Source: Piper betle (taxonomy: Eukaryota > Streptophyta > Magnoliopsida > Piperales > Piperaceae). Taken from it: a stretch of 64,000 nt of DNA. The position numbers and the translations under genes are program-made. Shown piece by piece: positions 50,401 through 62,629 of this stretch (position 1 is its first letter; every line of letters starts with the position of its first letter). A model generated the notes under the pieces. The model was not told where the DNA came from. It did no database searches and saw nothing but the letters and a program-made list of their open reading frames with translations. Location of the stretch: NCBI GenBank assembly GCA_033002965.1, contig JAURVB010002530.1, positions 1 through 64,000 on the forward strand, written 5' to 3'.

Positions 50401-52600
50401 TGGCTTAGTTCTCAACTCGAGAAAAATATGATTCAAAGCTTGACTCAATATTAAATGAATCAGACCTGGTCAAACAGGGCCGGCTGCTACTGGAACTGGT
50501 CGCGCTATCACGTAGCCACACTTGGCCTAGCGATGACAGCATAATTCATGGTTGAGCTGCCATGAATATGCACCGAGTGGAAACACTCACTCCATGGATG
50601 AGGTGCCATGGAGACCGTGGATAAGCTGCCACGGCCGTGCACGGGGCACGTTAGGAGCGAAAGGGCAACTTGGCCTTGAGCGGCGAGTTGTGGTCATTAC
50701 TTGGAGAGCATGACTAACTTTGCACGAGTATTAGAACTTACTCGAAAGCGTGGGACGACAGAGGTCGGGCATCACGAATGTACCATGACGGTATAGCAAA
50801 ATCTCTTTGGTTCGGGCATGGTGAGGGAGTATGCCGAACCTTGCCGGACTTGAAGAAGTGTCGGCATACCTTGACTAGACTTGCTTTGGACTACGAAGAC
50901 AATGGTTAAAGGCTTCGACAACTTTCGGCAAAAGAGTTCGAGAAATCACCCGTGGTGACTACCCGACTTGCCTGAGAAACTTGCTTGCGGGTTGCTAGCA
51001 AGGTACCCATCCATCACCTGAAAAATGAACGGAAGAATTTCTTAACGGAGAAGAAGCACATGAGTTCGTGGAAGCAAGGAGAAGTTAAAGGTAGCATATC
51101 GGAGTGAGCAAACCCCTATATAGCGAGTTATGGCAATGTATGCCGGTAGAACAAGTTTGGCTACCACTCCTAAGGGTAAGGAAAAGTTTCCTCCACTATA
51201 TAGGAAGGGGGTGGTCTCTCAATGGGTGGTGCCTAAAGGCACCCACCTCCTACTCACTCAATGGGTTCCAAACATGATGTGGACCATGAGTGGGCATCTT
51301 GGCGAGTTTCGTTGGTTAGAGGACCTTCGTAGCTCTTCGTGCTTGCTTGGCGTCAAGCACGAGCGGTGTTGGCGGGCAACATTGGCCGAGACTTATAGTG
51401 GTGGGGGTTATGCCCATGATACTAGGAAGGTGGACTGCTATGCTTTGGGCGCTTGCCAAGCATAGGCGTGTTTCCTGCCGGAATGTTGGTTGGGCATATA
51501 CCACACCACGCTCTAGTAAGTTCACGGACGCTTGCTAGCGGATGGACCCGAGGTGGACTTTGTTGGTCAGTTGACCTTTGTAGTTCCTTGCGTTGGCATG
51601 GCGCCTAGCATGAGCGGTGTTGATAGGCAACACTAGGCAACACTGGCCAGGACTAGGCGGTTGTGGTTATACCCACGATACTAGGAAGGTCGATCGCTAT
51701 GCTTTGGGCGCTTGCCAAGTATAGGCGGTTTCCTACCAAAATGTTGGTTGGGCGAAGACCACACCACGTTATAGCAAGTTCACGGATGCTTGCTAGCCAA
51801 TCGAGATAAGCGGAGTTTGCCCATGTTGGATCGAGACAGATGCTGAGAAACAAAGTGATGCTTGTTGGTTCATTGTGTTGTAGAGGCACACAATATTCGT
51901 GGCGGTAATGGCAGGGGCATTACCGGGCCGGTAGTGAACAGATGCACTACCGTACTATGCTGGTGCCTTGCAAGGCAGGTTCTACGTGACCATTGAGGAA
52001 CGGTGTTTGGCTGAGGTAGCCTTGCACTTAGGTCGTGCAGCATTGTGGACACCGAGAGCAGTTAGATGAAGTAGACACGTGAAGCACTATGTTGGATGCT
52101 TGTTATTCCGCTGTGCTATTGTCAGGCTTATGGTTGCTGATCGTGATCAAAGTGAAAGAGCCTATTGTGTTGATTCAATGGGAAGGCTGGCCCAGTACAG
52201 GAGGGTACTTGGGTGCTGCACGTCGGGTTTTGACCGGGTCGGTTTGCCTGCATGACAGTGCGGCCACATATCTTGTCGTGCGATTCTTTTTGTTTTTACT
52301 ATGTGGTCAGATCTAGCTGCTGCTGGCCGGGTTCATTCAACACGAGTGGGATTTGGCCGCCTCACCACATAAGGCTGCATGGGTAAATCTATAATTGCAC
52401 AATCCAATCCAGTCGAGGTCAGCCATGTTTAGCCGCCACTAGTACGTGGCCTTATTCGATCATGGCCAGCCATATCTAACTCCCCCGCAGCCAAATTTAA
52501 TCAGTGGGCAGCAAGCCAAGGCCGCCCATAGCCAAATGTGGGCGATGCAACCGGATGTGGCTGGCAAGGCCGGACAACCTAATTAAAGTGTGGAACAAAA
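50400..52600. mobile_element. Degenerate GC-richer retroelement-like block
   Basis: A sharp rise in GC against AT-rich flanks, numerous short broken frames on both strands and no conserved gag/pol motif. A TATA-like CCCCTATATAGCGAG occurs at 51113-51127. It contains a diverged internal tandem duplication (51300-51543 and 51551-51802). The ORF at 51130-51465 (111 codons) has no recognisable domain and half of it lies in the duplication. Best read as old transposon sequence; the class is not assignable. Confidence 0.4.
51300..51802. repeat. ~259-bp tandem duplication, diverged
   Basis: Shared words in both copies: GAGCGGTGTTG, GATACTAGGAAGGT, GCTATGCTTTGGGCGCTTGC, TTTCCT.CC, AATGTTGGTTGGGC, ACCACACCACG and AAGTTCACGGA.GCTTGCTAG. 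Confidence 0.8.
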
Positions 52601-52699
52601 ATGCTTTGATGCCTTGTGTGGAAATAACAAAAATATATATATATAGAAACAGCCTTTAATACCCTTAAATTCACCGTAAGAAGACTTAGCAAGGATGGG

Positions 52700-52935
52700 C
52701 AATATTGGAATTCAATAAATGCCTTGAAAACCTAATCTTCCCCAACTTCCCATCCCTTCCCTCGCAACTCCGCCGCCGCCGACCGCCGCCGCCGCCGCCG
52801 CCGCCACCGTCGCTCACTGCCCGCAGCCTTTTTCTCCCTCAGCTCCACTCGCCGTTGTCCGTCTTCCTAACCGGGCCCGGAACGCCGCCTGCTCGATATC
52901 TTGAAAACACCGTCGTAAACCTCTTCTCTCGCAAT
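52700..52935 (+). other. Probable 5' untranslated exon of the NF-YC gene
   Basis: A pyrimidine-rich, (CCG)n-containing stretch (52766-52808) typical of plant 5' leaders, about 1.8 kb upstream of the NF-YC ATG. A GT donor such as 52915-52916 (CGTC|GTAAAC) is possible but not certain. The intervening 52.94-54.72 kb is T-rich and intron-like and ends in TTTACTTTTTCAG at 54721. The 77-codon ORF here is a composition artefact. Confidence 0.5.
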
Positions 52936-53129
52936 TGATTAATTCTAGTCTTTATTTATTTTTGTAATTTTACTGCATTGACTATGATTTTTTGGGAAAA
53001 AATAGGATCTGTGAATGGAAATTTTGCTCCTTTTTGGGGCTATATTGATTATTTTATTATCTTGTGAGCAATTTTTTCACTATGATGGGTAATTTTTGGT
53101 TGATCTTGATGCATGTAGGGGTTCTTTGT

Positions 53130-53870
53130 GGCATGCAAAACATTACTTGGTACTTACGTTATATGTGATGATGTGTTACTAGTGGTATATTGATATTAGT
53201 GGATTCATGGGGTTGCACAGGTTTTGATTTAAGCCAATTCAATGGGTAATTCTGATATTTTGAAGCTGTGATGTGAAGTAATATGCTTGTTTGAGTGAGT
53301 GGTTTTAGGATGATGTGTTGTTGTTGGTTTTTTTTTATTGCGTTTGATAATTTTGTGTAATGCGAAACATTTATTGGGAGATGCACTTATTCTTTATGCG
53401 ATGGAATGTTATTGGTGGTATGTTGGACGGGAAATTGAAGCCGATATAGATACTATTTTATGTTTTGAGCCATTAAAAAAAATGAAACGATTCATGGATT
53501 GAGTAGGTTTTGATTAAAGCTGAATCATTTCTGATTTGTGAAACTATGGTATGAAGTAAATGCTTTTTATGAGTCAGGAGTTTTAGAATGATGTTTCATT
53601 GTTGGTTTTTTTGTGTGATGTGCAAAACATTACTTGATGTTTTATCAATATGAGATAGAATATTATTACTGGTATATTAAAATGGGGATTTAAATTGATT
53701 TAGACCACTTTTATGTTTAGAGCGACTCAAAAAGAAATGGTCCATGGTTTGAATTGGTTTTGATGAAAGCCAATTCAATCATCAAAACCAATTCAATGGC
53801 CAATTCTGATTTTTGTAACTGTTGTATGAAGTATTATGATTTTTGTCAGTTAGGAGTTCTGTCTTCAATA
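53130..53870 (+). repeat. Three diverged ~240-bp tandem repeats in the presumed NF-YC 5'UTR intron
   Basis: Units start near 53132, 53358 and 53616 (ATGC.AAACATTACTTG-type) and share TTACTGGTATATT-, CATGG.TTG..TTGGTTTTGAT..AAGC..ATTCA- and ATGAAGTA..ATG-type words in the same order. Confidence 0.6.
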
Positions 53871-54194
53871 GTAGAGAGGAGTAAGGTACGGAAGTTGTTG
53901 AGATGGTATGAATGTGGATTGATGCCAAAATTCCCACTGTGGGAGAGTGTTTGCATACTCTATGAGGAACCCCTTGCATGTTTAGGTCGAAATCTAACCT
54001 GATGGAAAGACAGGTCACTTAACCGAAATCAAGATAAATGAAATGAACTACTAGGTTCCATCAGTTTATCTATAAGAGCAATCTGCTCATGGTGAGTTCA
54101 ATCCTGTGATATCTTGGAGCGTCAGCTAAGGCCCTTCCTTAAGCTGATAGGGCTGTATGTTTTTTGTTCAAATCAAAAGAAGTCTCTGCCTGGT

Positions 54195-54300
54195 TATGCC
54201 TGCCACTGACCTTGGAAGCATCTGGGACATAGCTCGGCCGGTAGAGTTCCACTTTTGCGAGTGCGTTATTTCAAGTACGGGTCAAAAAATCCATCCTGGA
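54195..54300 (+). repeat. tRNA-like remnant (possible SINE or tRNA-derived debris)
   Basis: GGGACATAGCTCGGCCGGTAGAG (split 54225-54247) resembles a tRNA 5' half with A-box and D-arm, but the T-arm/B-box is not convincing and no acceptor-stem pairing is visible. Another A/B-box-like stretch lies at about 54064-54105 (GAGTTCAATCC). A functional tRNA is not supported. Confidence 0.2.
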
Positions 54301-54728
54301 CCAAGCAAGGAACCTTCTAGGCCAACTACTCTTCTCATGAGCGTATTTCTTCTATTGACTTCATGTTTGGTTCTAATTTCAAGAATGCTTTTATCTGTCA
54401 TTCTATAATTTTATTGTCTCAACTTCTGTTCACTTTTCCCACAACTTTTTCTGATGCAGTTTTTTAGTTTTTAAAAAGATTAATTTGATGCTTCTCGCAG
54501 ATTCTTGTGTGTTTGCCGAACTTTAATGAGTATTTTGTTACTTTTGTAATTTATAAATGTGCTCAAGACTATTGTATAATAGTCCCGCAATAATATTAAC
54601 AATATTGCCTTACCCATTCTAAAGCCCTTGGGAAAATGCTGATAGTTATCTTTGCAATATTGTAGTTAGTTTGATTTTAAAGCAGTCATGGACCATTGAT
54701 GTGCTGCTTTTACTTTTTCAGTTATTAG

Positions 54729-55616
54729 ATGAGCAATTCTCAAAGACAAGACAACAGTGAACAAGAAGCTACTGGTTCTTATTCATATCCTTATAGTATG
54801 GACCAATCTGGTCAGCAGCAACCGATAGCCATGGGAGTTGTACCAGCGCAGATTGCATATGCGCCTAGTGCCTATCCAGCTGCCCAAATGGTAGCATCAG
54901 GTGCTGCTCCTGTTCCAGCTCCAGGTCAACCAACTTCATCCTACCCAGCTTCGCCTGCTATGGGAGGACAGCACCAACTCGCCTACCAGCAAGTTCCACA
55001 TTTTCATAATAATCAACAAATACAGCATCAGCAAGAACAACTCCAAAAGTTCTGGGCAACTCAACTCCAAGATGTTGACCAAGCTACTGACTTCAGAAAT
55101 CACAACCTTCCACTTGCACGAATTAAGAAGATTATGAAAGCTGATGAAGATGTTAAAATGATCTCGGCCGAGGCTCCCGTCGTATTTGCAAAAGCGTGTG
55201 AAATGTTTATCTTGGAGTTGACTCTTCGTTCTTGGTTCCACACAGAGGAGAACAGGAGGAGGACTCTGCAGAAGAATGATATTGCTGCCGCCATAACAAG
55301 GACCGACATATTTGATTTCCTTGTAGACATTGTTCCAAGGGATGAGCTGAAAGAGGAAGGTCTAGCAATTGCTGGAGCTGCATTACCAGCTGCAGGGGGC
55401 CCTGCTGAATCGGTCCCATATTACTATCTTCCACAGCATGGTGCTCCTGGAATGATAATGGGGCAACCAGTTGATCAAGCGGCTGCAGCAATGTATGCAG
55501 CTCAACAACCTCCCCCGGTGACTTACATGGCTTGGCAGCAGCCTCCGGCACAAGCCCAGCATAGACAAGATCAACCAAATCAGCAGCAAGGATCTGCAGC
55601 AGCTCCAGACCCTTGA
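54729..55616 (+). CDS. NF-YC: Nuclear factor Y subunit C (NF-YC, HAP5-type)
   Basis: Histone-fold subunit that pairs with NF-YB and binds NF-YA on CCAAT boxes in the nucleus; also works with CONSTANS-type partners in flowering and ABA/light signalling in model plants. 295 aa in one coding exon. The Gln/Pro-rich N-terminus (1-100) is followed by the histone fold (about 127-207): [60 protein letters not shown] and DIVPRDEL. A Gln/Pro/Ala-rich C-terminus follows. The block is essentially identical to the NF-YC1/4/9 type as I recall it. The start ATG follows a splice acceptor (AG at 54720-54721) by seven bases, consistent with a 5'UTR intron. It converges on the KUP gene, with 434 bp between stop codons. 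Confidence 0.96.
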   Translation: MSNSQRQDNSEQEATGSYSYPYSMDQSGQQQPIAMGVVPAQIAYAPSAYPAAQMVASGAAPVPAPGQPTSSYPASPAMGGQHQLAYQQVPHFHNNQQIQHQQEQLQKFWATQLQDVDQATDFRNHNLPLARIKKIMKADEDVKMISAEAPVVFAKACEMFILELTLRSWFHTEENRRRTLQKNDIAAAITRTDIFDFLVDIVPRDELKEEGLAIAGAALPAAGGPAESVPYYYLPQHGAPGMIMGQPVDQAAAAMYAAQQPPPVTYMAWQQPPAQAQHRQDQPNQQQGSAAAPDP

Positions 55617-56050
55617 TTTTTGTTGCAACACAGAAAGAGGTTTTTGTTTAGATGCTTACTAGCCATACACTCAAGCCTGAAAACCATTTTCTGTTAGCCA
55701 TGACAACGAAGAGAAGAAATTTGAGTTACTTTGTTTGGATACTCACTGTCCATCGTGTCGATTTTGTTAGTATTAGGGTTTTCTAATGCTGATATATAGG
55801 CACGTGAAATTGTATGGGAAAGGTATCGTTCTGCGGATGTGAATTACGATACCGTCGTCTTTGGGAGAAATTTACATTTGTATGTACATTATATTGCACC
55901 TCAGTTTTCAATAATTTGCTTGTCTCATGCATTTGAAAGTGTTTATACCTTCTTGGTAACATTGTTTTTCATGATTCTTTCCACCTTTGAAGCCGAGGCT
56001 ATTTACATTGAAGATCCTACTAGTACATTAAATATTGAATGAAAGAAGTT
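55617..56050. other. Convergent intergenic region, NF-YC and KUP 3'UTRs
   Basis: The 3' ends of the two genes face each other with about 430 bp between stops, so their 3'UTRs probably abut or overlap. A 67-codon ORF at 55839-56042 is not supported. Confidence 0.5.
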
Positions 56051-59000
56051 TCAGACAAAAAAAATCTGGCCAACATTCAAAAGGCTCTCATGGGGTAAAT
56101 TAAAAATCACGCTGTTCTCCCGGCAAATTTTCCTCAAGAAGGCATAAATGTAATCCACTGCTATCTTTTTCACAAAGGTTGCATCTCTTTTGGCCCTCAC
56201 CACCGTATTCCCGAGAATGTGAACCACCCCGCGTCTCTGCATCTATTCAAGAACTCCAGTTCGTCCGTCTCAGTCTGCCTAGAAGAACCTTCATGACTAA
56301 ATGTTTTCAGAGGGGATTTAACCGCAACTATACAATCACTTGAAGACAGGTTCATGTCGATGTCTGATGATGAAATAGTTTTGCTCTTGTCGCTGAGGAG
56401 AAAATCCATGGTCTTTTCTGTTTGCTGCCCACATAAGCTATAATCATCAGAATCGGAGCATCCTTCCATCATGGATTCTATGCGAACAAACACAAAGAGA
56501 CTGTCGAAAAGCATTTTTTCGAAGCTCTCGTCCTTCTTGTGGAGGTCCTTGTAACCATATCTTGCGACACAGCGGAACATGTGAAAATTTTTTGGTCCAA
56601 TTCTTCTGACCAGAAACCTTTCCTCAACTGGGACAGTGTAGACAGGGAGGTACTTGACACAGACAAATACCACAACAGAGTGGATGGCAGGGATGTTGGT
56701 CAGAAAATGTGAGAAGATGTGAGGCACTCCACTTGCCAACTCTGTGTACACAAGGCCAGTCCCCGGGACGCGAACTAGACCAAGAGAGGGGCCAAGGCCT
56801 AATATCCATGACATAGACACTCTGCTGTGCATCTCGAACTCATACCGTTTCAGTGTCCCGTAATGCCAAACGTACATAATTAGAAGAAAGGCTGCGGCAA
56901 TGACAAGGGGAACCCAACCTCCTTGGTCGATTTTGAAAAGAACAGCAAAAAGGTAGGTAAGCTCCACCGCCAACGATAAGCCAGTGAATACAAGCACAAG
57001 GATCCAATGGCTACGCCACACAAGCAACATGATCAGGATCATGAGTAGTGTTGTTACAAGCATGACCATCACCACAGCAGTTCCTGGACATCAACACAAG
57101 TGGCGTAAATTACAGACTATATTTCGATTTTAAATAAAGCAACAAGGACTCTTGGAAAGCATAGCAAAAAATTCATGTTGTGATGGCAGAGTGATATCAA
57201 TTAGGTGGATTTTGCCAATAAACAGCCATTTTTGCTCAAGAAAATAAGCAACGACTAATTCAACTCACCGTAAGCATTTCCAATCTTAATCGTATTTCTA
57301 AAGCCAGCCGTAACAATAATGCATAAAACCAGAAGAATCCAATTAATATCTGGTATATAAATTTGACCAAGGAATTTCTTCGATGTGTGTACCACCTTAA
57401 CCCTCGGAAAGCAGCCAAGCGCCAGAGCTTGCTTTATAATTGAGAACGTAGCAGATATTGCAGCTTGGCTAGCAATAACTGCAGCTGCAGTTGCAACTAT
57501 AAACATTGGCCAATAGACACCACCTGCATATAATTTAAGAAAACTTCATTTTCATACAATATCCTGAAAATATTTGAAGAATTAACAGTTTCAATAACCA
57601 CAAGTTTCATCAAGAGACCCACTAGGGATGGAGTGATAGAAAACATCAGCTACATTCTCCTGATGTTGTATAAGATAGGCAGCCTGTCCACTATAAGCCA
57701 AAAGAAGGCAAGGAAACACCACCACAGTAAAAGCTATCTGCACAGAAAGAAATTCAAAGAGCTGTCTTACTACTGCCATCCAGTTATAAGGAACAATTTG
57801 CACAGGTAATGTCTGGTTTTAACAACTTGCTCACGATCATTGTAAAGAAAAATCAGTTTTAGAACAATGTCCTTTCACCAATAGCTAGTTTGTAAATATT
57901 TGAGGGCATTGCCCTACCAGACTCCTACCAATAGATTTTAAATGTAAAAAGCATTACCTGAACTGCCAAAACAGGAAAGTTCGAAAGATCAGCAAAAAGT
58001 GCTTCCGTCCCTGTAAGAGAATCTTTAAAATTCAGAATGTTTAAAAACAACAAAACAAATATATGTACTTCCATTTAACGTAACTCACCTGTGATGCTAA
58101 GCATAATTCCACCAAGGGAGGTCCATCTATCTTTCCCACCCCGACGGAGATAACGATACATATAAACAGGAGAGAAAGCCTTTAAAACTGAGGTGTCATA
58201 TTTCCATATATTAAGAGCACCTATTGCTCCAATAAAAAGAAACCAAAGCAAGACAATGGGAGCAAATAACCATCCAACTCGATCCGTGCCAATATGTTGC
58301 ATACTGAATAAACCAACCAATATGACAACAGCAACAACTACAACAACATCTGCAACACAGAAAAAATTCATATCAGCATATTGCACAAATTACCTACAAG
58401 TTGTGGAGCCATGACAAGGCTAAAAAGTTTCAACCTAATTTGAAATCAGGAAACTTTTGCGTAGCCATGTTGCTTAAAGAAAGACCTTAAGAGATACCCA
58501 AAGAGGCTAGATGAGTAGTGCAAATTTTAGCTACTTGTCTCAAAAGGTCAAGCTGTTAGGAGAGAGAACCACTAAATACTTACTTCAGTACTCCCAAGGG
58601 AACTACTAAATACTTACTTCAACACTCCCCCTCACGTGCAAGTAAATTTTTTTTTAAAAAAGCTTAGCACATGGACAAACACGGGGGCAAATAGTCCATT
58701 GGACACTATGTAGGGCAAATTAATATTTCTCTAGGCATATATCGCCAATGAGGTTTGAACCCCCAAAATTTGGTTCTCATACCACGCAAATTTTAAACAT
58801 TTTAACCACTTGTCCCAAAAAGTCAAGCTATTAGGAAAGGGAACCACTAAATATTTATTTCAACAAGTAAGACTTGCAACTTGGAATTGACTCGAAAGTC
58901 AGACCTCATAATCAATGTGACCTTTTAATTGAAGCCAAATCCATCTAAGTGGGTCAATTATGGGTTGGTTTAATTACTAGGATTAGATGGATACAATCTT

Positions 59001-61194
59001 CTAACCATAACACTGACAAATACCTTATAATACACAAAACATAGTTCTCAAGCATAACTATTTAATTTTTCAACGGAATTATTTTAAAATATTTAATTGT
59101 TAGTCAAAACACTGTTATTCAGATGGTTTAAACTTTAAATAAGAAGTCATTCAGCGTATTTCACTTTCCAAATTGTTCAAGAGCAGAACTGGAGAAAAAA
59201 ATTATTCAAGTACATTCTACATAGCTTTTGAAGCAATCTTCAATTTTATCTATTTGAGCTTTGGTGTGGTCTACAATCAAGTGAAATGGCCAAAAAGAAT
59301 TCTTTGTTTTCTTCGAGCAGTTGGATAAAGATAATATGTGATGGTGGTTCAATTTTATATTCCTTGTCAACTTATTCAATGTTTGCTATCACCTGAGTTT
59401 GTCAAATTGCAATACGTATAAGAATCAATTCCAGAACACCATCAATTTCAAGAAAAACATGTAGATGTCTTTTTAATATTTCTGAGACACTCATGGATAT
59501 ATAAACAATCACTTGTTTATTACTATGCTAGGAATTTCAATAACAGCAAAATTCTGAAACGTAGAAAATATAGGTAAGCCCAGCAACAAAAAGGGACATT
59601 ATATAATAAAAAATCAACACTCAAGTATGCATTCATATCCACACCGTCCTGAGTCATTTATTTTTTCCAATGAGCCCAACAAACCCGTTCAAATGGGACT
59701 AAATATAAGCACACGAAAACAGAATAAATTTTCCATACCATTGCTCAGCTTTGGATGGTTTACTTGGATCCCACCAGCAGCAGAAAGAACTGCACCATGA
59801 AAGGGCCAACTTAGACTAAAAGAATAAATCATCAAAATTGACGAATATACCAGGAACACTTGACTTGGAGGTAAAATTTGAATTTTCTACCAGTGAAATG
59901 GCAATAACAAATTCATAGTAATGTGAGAGCTTTCCATTTCTTAAAAATATGGAGAATAACCAAGATTTCGAATTGCACATGTTCATATTCCATAATAGAG
60001 AAGGACAAAACGCAAACCTGATATAGCAGGTGTAAGAATCCCATCCCCAATCACCATGCATGTGCCAACGAGGACAAGAATCAGAAGAGAATTCTTTCTG
60101 TAAGATTCAGCTTCAAGCCATTTCTTAACCTTAGCAGCAACTGAATTTTCAGCAAACACATGTCTGCTATATGTTGTAAGATCTTCATCGGTGCGGTGCT
60201 GGTTTGGAATTGTTTTGATCTTTGCATGCCGGCAAAGTAATGAATACAGGGCAAATGTTCCACCTGATTCCATAAAGGAAAAATGGATTGAAAACCAATT
60301 GTGTTAGTAAAATGTTACATAATTATGAATAGATAACTTATTGCAATGTATCACAAAAGATGGTTGTAGAAATGTGAATTAACTTGAGATGAAAAACCTT
60401 TTGCATCTCACATTAAACTACATTCTAAAGCATCCAGGGAGCAGTACAGATTACAAAACCCAAATAACAGGTGAAAACAATAAGACTATATGATTGTCCG
60501 AAAACTAAAGACAGAAAAAGCGCACATTAGAATCTGAGATTACGTACCTTGCCCATTATCATTTGCCCTTAAGACCACAAGGACATATTTAAGAAGGGGC
60601 ACAAGAGTAAGAGAGTAAATGACCAATGAAAGGGCTCCCACCACATCCTCCCTCTCGGGAATTCCATTGGGGAAAGTGTTGTTAAACACATACAAGGGAG
60701 AAGTCCCCAAGTCTCCATAAACGACCCCAAGACTCTGGAATGCAAGGCGCAAAATTAATAACGATGAGAATTTCTGCAAGGCAAGAACAAATATGGATCA
60801 GCTTAAACTTGGTATTACCCTTGCAATACAGCCATTGGTTCCCGACACATGTTAAGTCAAAAAACCTGCTCCCCCATGGTCATGGACAATCCTACGATTT
60901 CAAAACAAGGCCAATCAAATTCCCACCACATAGAATTTTCAATGAATCCCTTCGCAAAAATGAACAATTTCAGAGTCCAGACTCATTTGCAATGAATTTC
61001 TTCACAATAACCATTCACATCTCCAACATAAACCAACTTCAGTAGACATTTTAGTAGAGAAATGAACGTCTTACCTTTTCGCTGTACATAGTCTTTAGCC
61101 TCCCAGCCTCCTCCTCCATGGGATGGTCAAGCGTTCGTTCCAAATCCCACATGCTTCCTTTACTAGTATCTTCATCCCTTACCCCAGACTCCAT
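56051..61194 (-). CDS. KUP: HAK/KUP/KT potassium transporter (KUP10/11-like), nine exons, with an apparent 1-bp frameshift near the 3' end
   Basis: Plasma- or endomembrane K+ uptake carrier with about 12 membrane spans. Exons: 61194-61075, 60773-60548, 60263-60018, 59789-59739, 58349-58089, 58010-57958, 57737-57623, 57523-57269 and 57083 to the stop. Signatures: [17 protein letters not shown] (54-70), [53 protein letters not shown] and [11 protein letters not shown]; a long cytosolic C-tail follows. The N-terminus [18 protein letters not shown] matches the KUP10/11 type. In the last exon the run at 56227-56230 has four Gs (minus strand) where five would continue the family reading [11 protein letters not shown]. 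As written, translation stops at 56197 (737 aa, last ~10 residues aberrant). With one base restored the total is 787 codons to the stop at 56051 (786 aa), normal for the family. MES (61194) is chosen over the Met at 61233 by family match. Confidence 0.93.
58532..58868. repeat. Dispersed plant repeat with flanking direct copies in KUP intron 4
   Basis: The phrases ACTTGTCTCAAAAGGTCAAGC...GAACCACTAAATACTTACTTCA (58532-58584) and ACTTGTCCCAAAAAGTCAAGC...GAACCACTAAATATTTATTTCA (58807-58863) flank a segment with GGTTTGAACCCCCAAAATTTGG. That combination is common in plant genomes as retroelement-linked debris. Confidence 0.5.
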
Positions 61195-62030
61195 CAAAAA
61201 AATGCCAAATTGAGCAATCAACAACCCTCCCAATTCTTCAGAAAGCTTAATTCAGCTCTCAATCCTCAATCAAAAACGATTTTTCACCACTCTAAAAAGA
61301 CAAGATCTTCTGAAAAAAAAATTCAATAAAAAAAGTGACTTCGTCTAAACAATCAGATCGAAGACAAAATTCTTGTCTGCTGCCAAAAAAAAATAACTCT
61401 CTTTTTTTTTTATTTACATAGAAAACTCAGAAACCTGTAGAATACGCTGGGTTTCAGAGGCCAAATAAACACTATCACCAGCAGCCCCAAAGCTTCACCA
61501 AGATTGACGACCAAGCCAGCTCCAACTTCACACCACAAAAACCAAAAACTCAATCACAAAAATGCATCACACAACGCCCAGCCGAATCAGACTCCACTGC
61601 ACACGCCCAAGACACGCCAAGACATCAACTTTCCAGCTCAAAACACCATCTGGGTCGATCCCAGGAAGCTCCAAAATGTGCTAAAACAAACTCCTTGAAG
61701 AAGGAGAAGAAGAAGAAGAAGAAGAGCAACAAAAAGGACTCACCAAGAAGTGAAAAAATGAGACTTTTCTACCTCAAACGAGCGAGGAAGAGGAGGCGAA
61801 GACGATGACAACGACTGGAGCGGCCACGGAAGTGGGCGCAGGGGAAAAGGATAGATTTTCCATCATGGTGGTTGGTCTGGTAAGCTTTTGCAGGCCAACA
61901 AAGAGTCCCATCTTCTTAAATCTTATCATATACACATTTCTCGTTCTTTTATGTTCTTATCACATCGCCTACATTTCCATTTATATATATATATATATGA
62001 AAAAATTTTCCAGCTATAGAGTATAGCCAA
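61195..62030. other. KUP promoter / 5'UTR region
   Basis: Contains a (GAA)n tract (61694-61729). The ORFs here (61123-61329, 61504-61698) have no recognisable product. The exact 5'UTR, possibly split, cannot be set from the sequence. Confidence 0.4.
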
Positions 62031-62625
62031 CGTGGCTGTGCTCGAATTTTTTAGAGCCGTCCGATTGAGATCGGACGGCTGAAAATAACCTAACCAAATC
62101 ACCCCCCCTCCCCTTCCTCTGTTTGGTCCGCCGCGCCACTCGCCGCGCCCCACCTCGCTCCGCCCCGCCCCTCCCCCTGCGGCCCCCGCCCTGCCCCACG
62201 GCCCTTACGCTGCCCCGCACCCCTCCTCCCGCACCCCCGCCCCGCCCCCACCTTTCCCCCCTCCCCTGTTTTCACCACCCCGCCGCGCCCCTCGCCCCGC
62301 CCTGCGGCCCTCGCTCCGCCCCGCACCCCATGCCCCTCCCCCGCGCCCCCGCCCCGCCCCACGCCCCTTTCTCTGCCCCGCGCCCCTCCCCCCACGCCCC
62401 CCGCCCCGCCCCACCCTTCCCCCCTCCCCTGCTTTCACCCCCTAGCCGCGCCCGCCCGCCCCGCCCTGCGGCCCTCGCTCTGCCCCGCGCCCCACGTCTC
62501 GTTTCCCTCCCCCTCTCCGCCCGTTTCGCCCCAACCCCACGCCGGCATCACCAACAGCACCGCCGACGGTGGCGCGAAAAACAGGGGCGGGGAGGAGGGC
62601 GGGGTGGAAGGGGGCGATGGCATTT
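61984..62625. mobile_element. (TA)n-adjacent element with GTCCGAT stem-loop and C-rich island
   Basis: A (TA)n tract (61984-61998) is followed by the stem-loop AGCCGTCCGAT/TGAG/ATCGGACGGCT (62055-62080, perfect 11-bp stem) and then a C-rich island (62101-62570) built of GCCCCGCGCCCC-like words. The stem core matches the inverted arms of the 34.9 kb element (GCCGTCCGATTATG). The island ends GGGCGATGGCATTTTTGTAATAAAA and runs into the inverted-unit array. The Pro/Arg/Gly-rich ORFs on both strands (61926-62671) are artefacts. Confidence 0.55.
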
Positions 62626-62629
62626 TTGT

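Noticed and set aside
51130..51465. 111-codon ORF as a possible new gene
   Set aside because: It overlaps a diverged tandem duplication in a degenerate repeat block, and the second copy does not preserve the frame.
54225..54290. Possible tRNA gene
   Set aside because: A D-arm/A-box-like start is visible, but no acceptor-stem pairing, no proper T-arm and no CCA-side match could be drawn; at most a relic.
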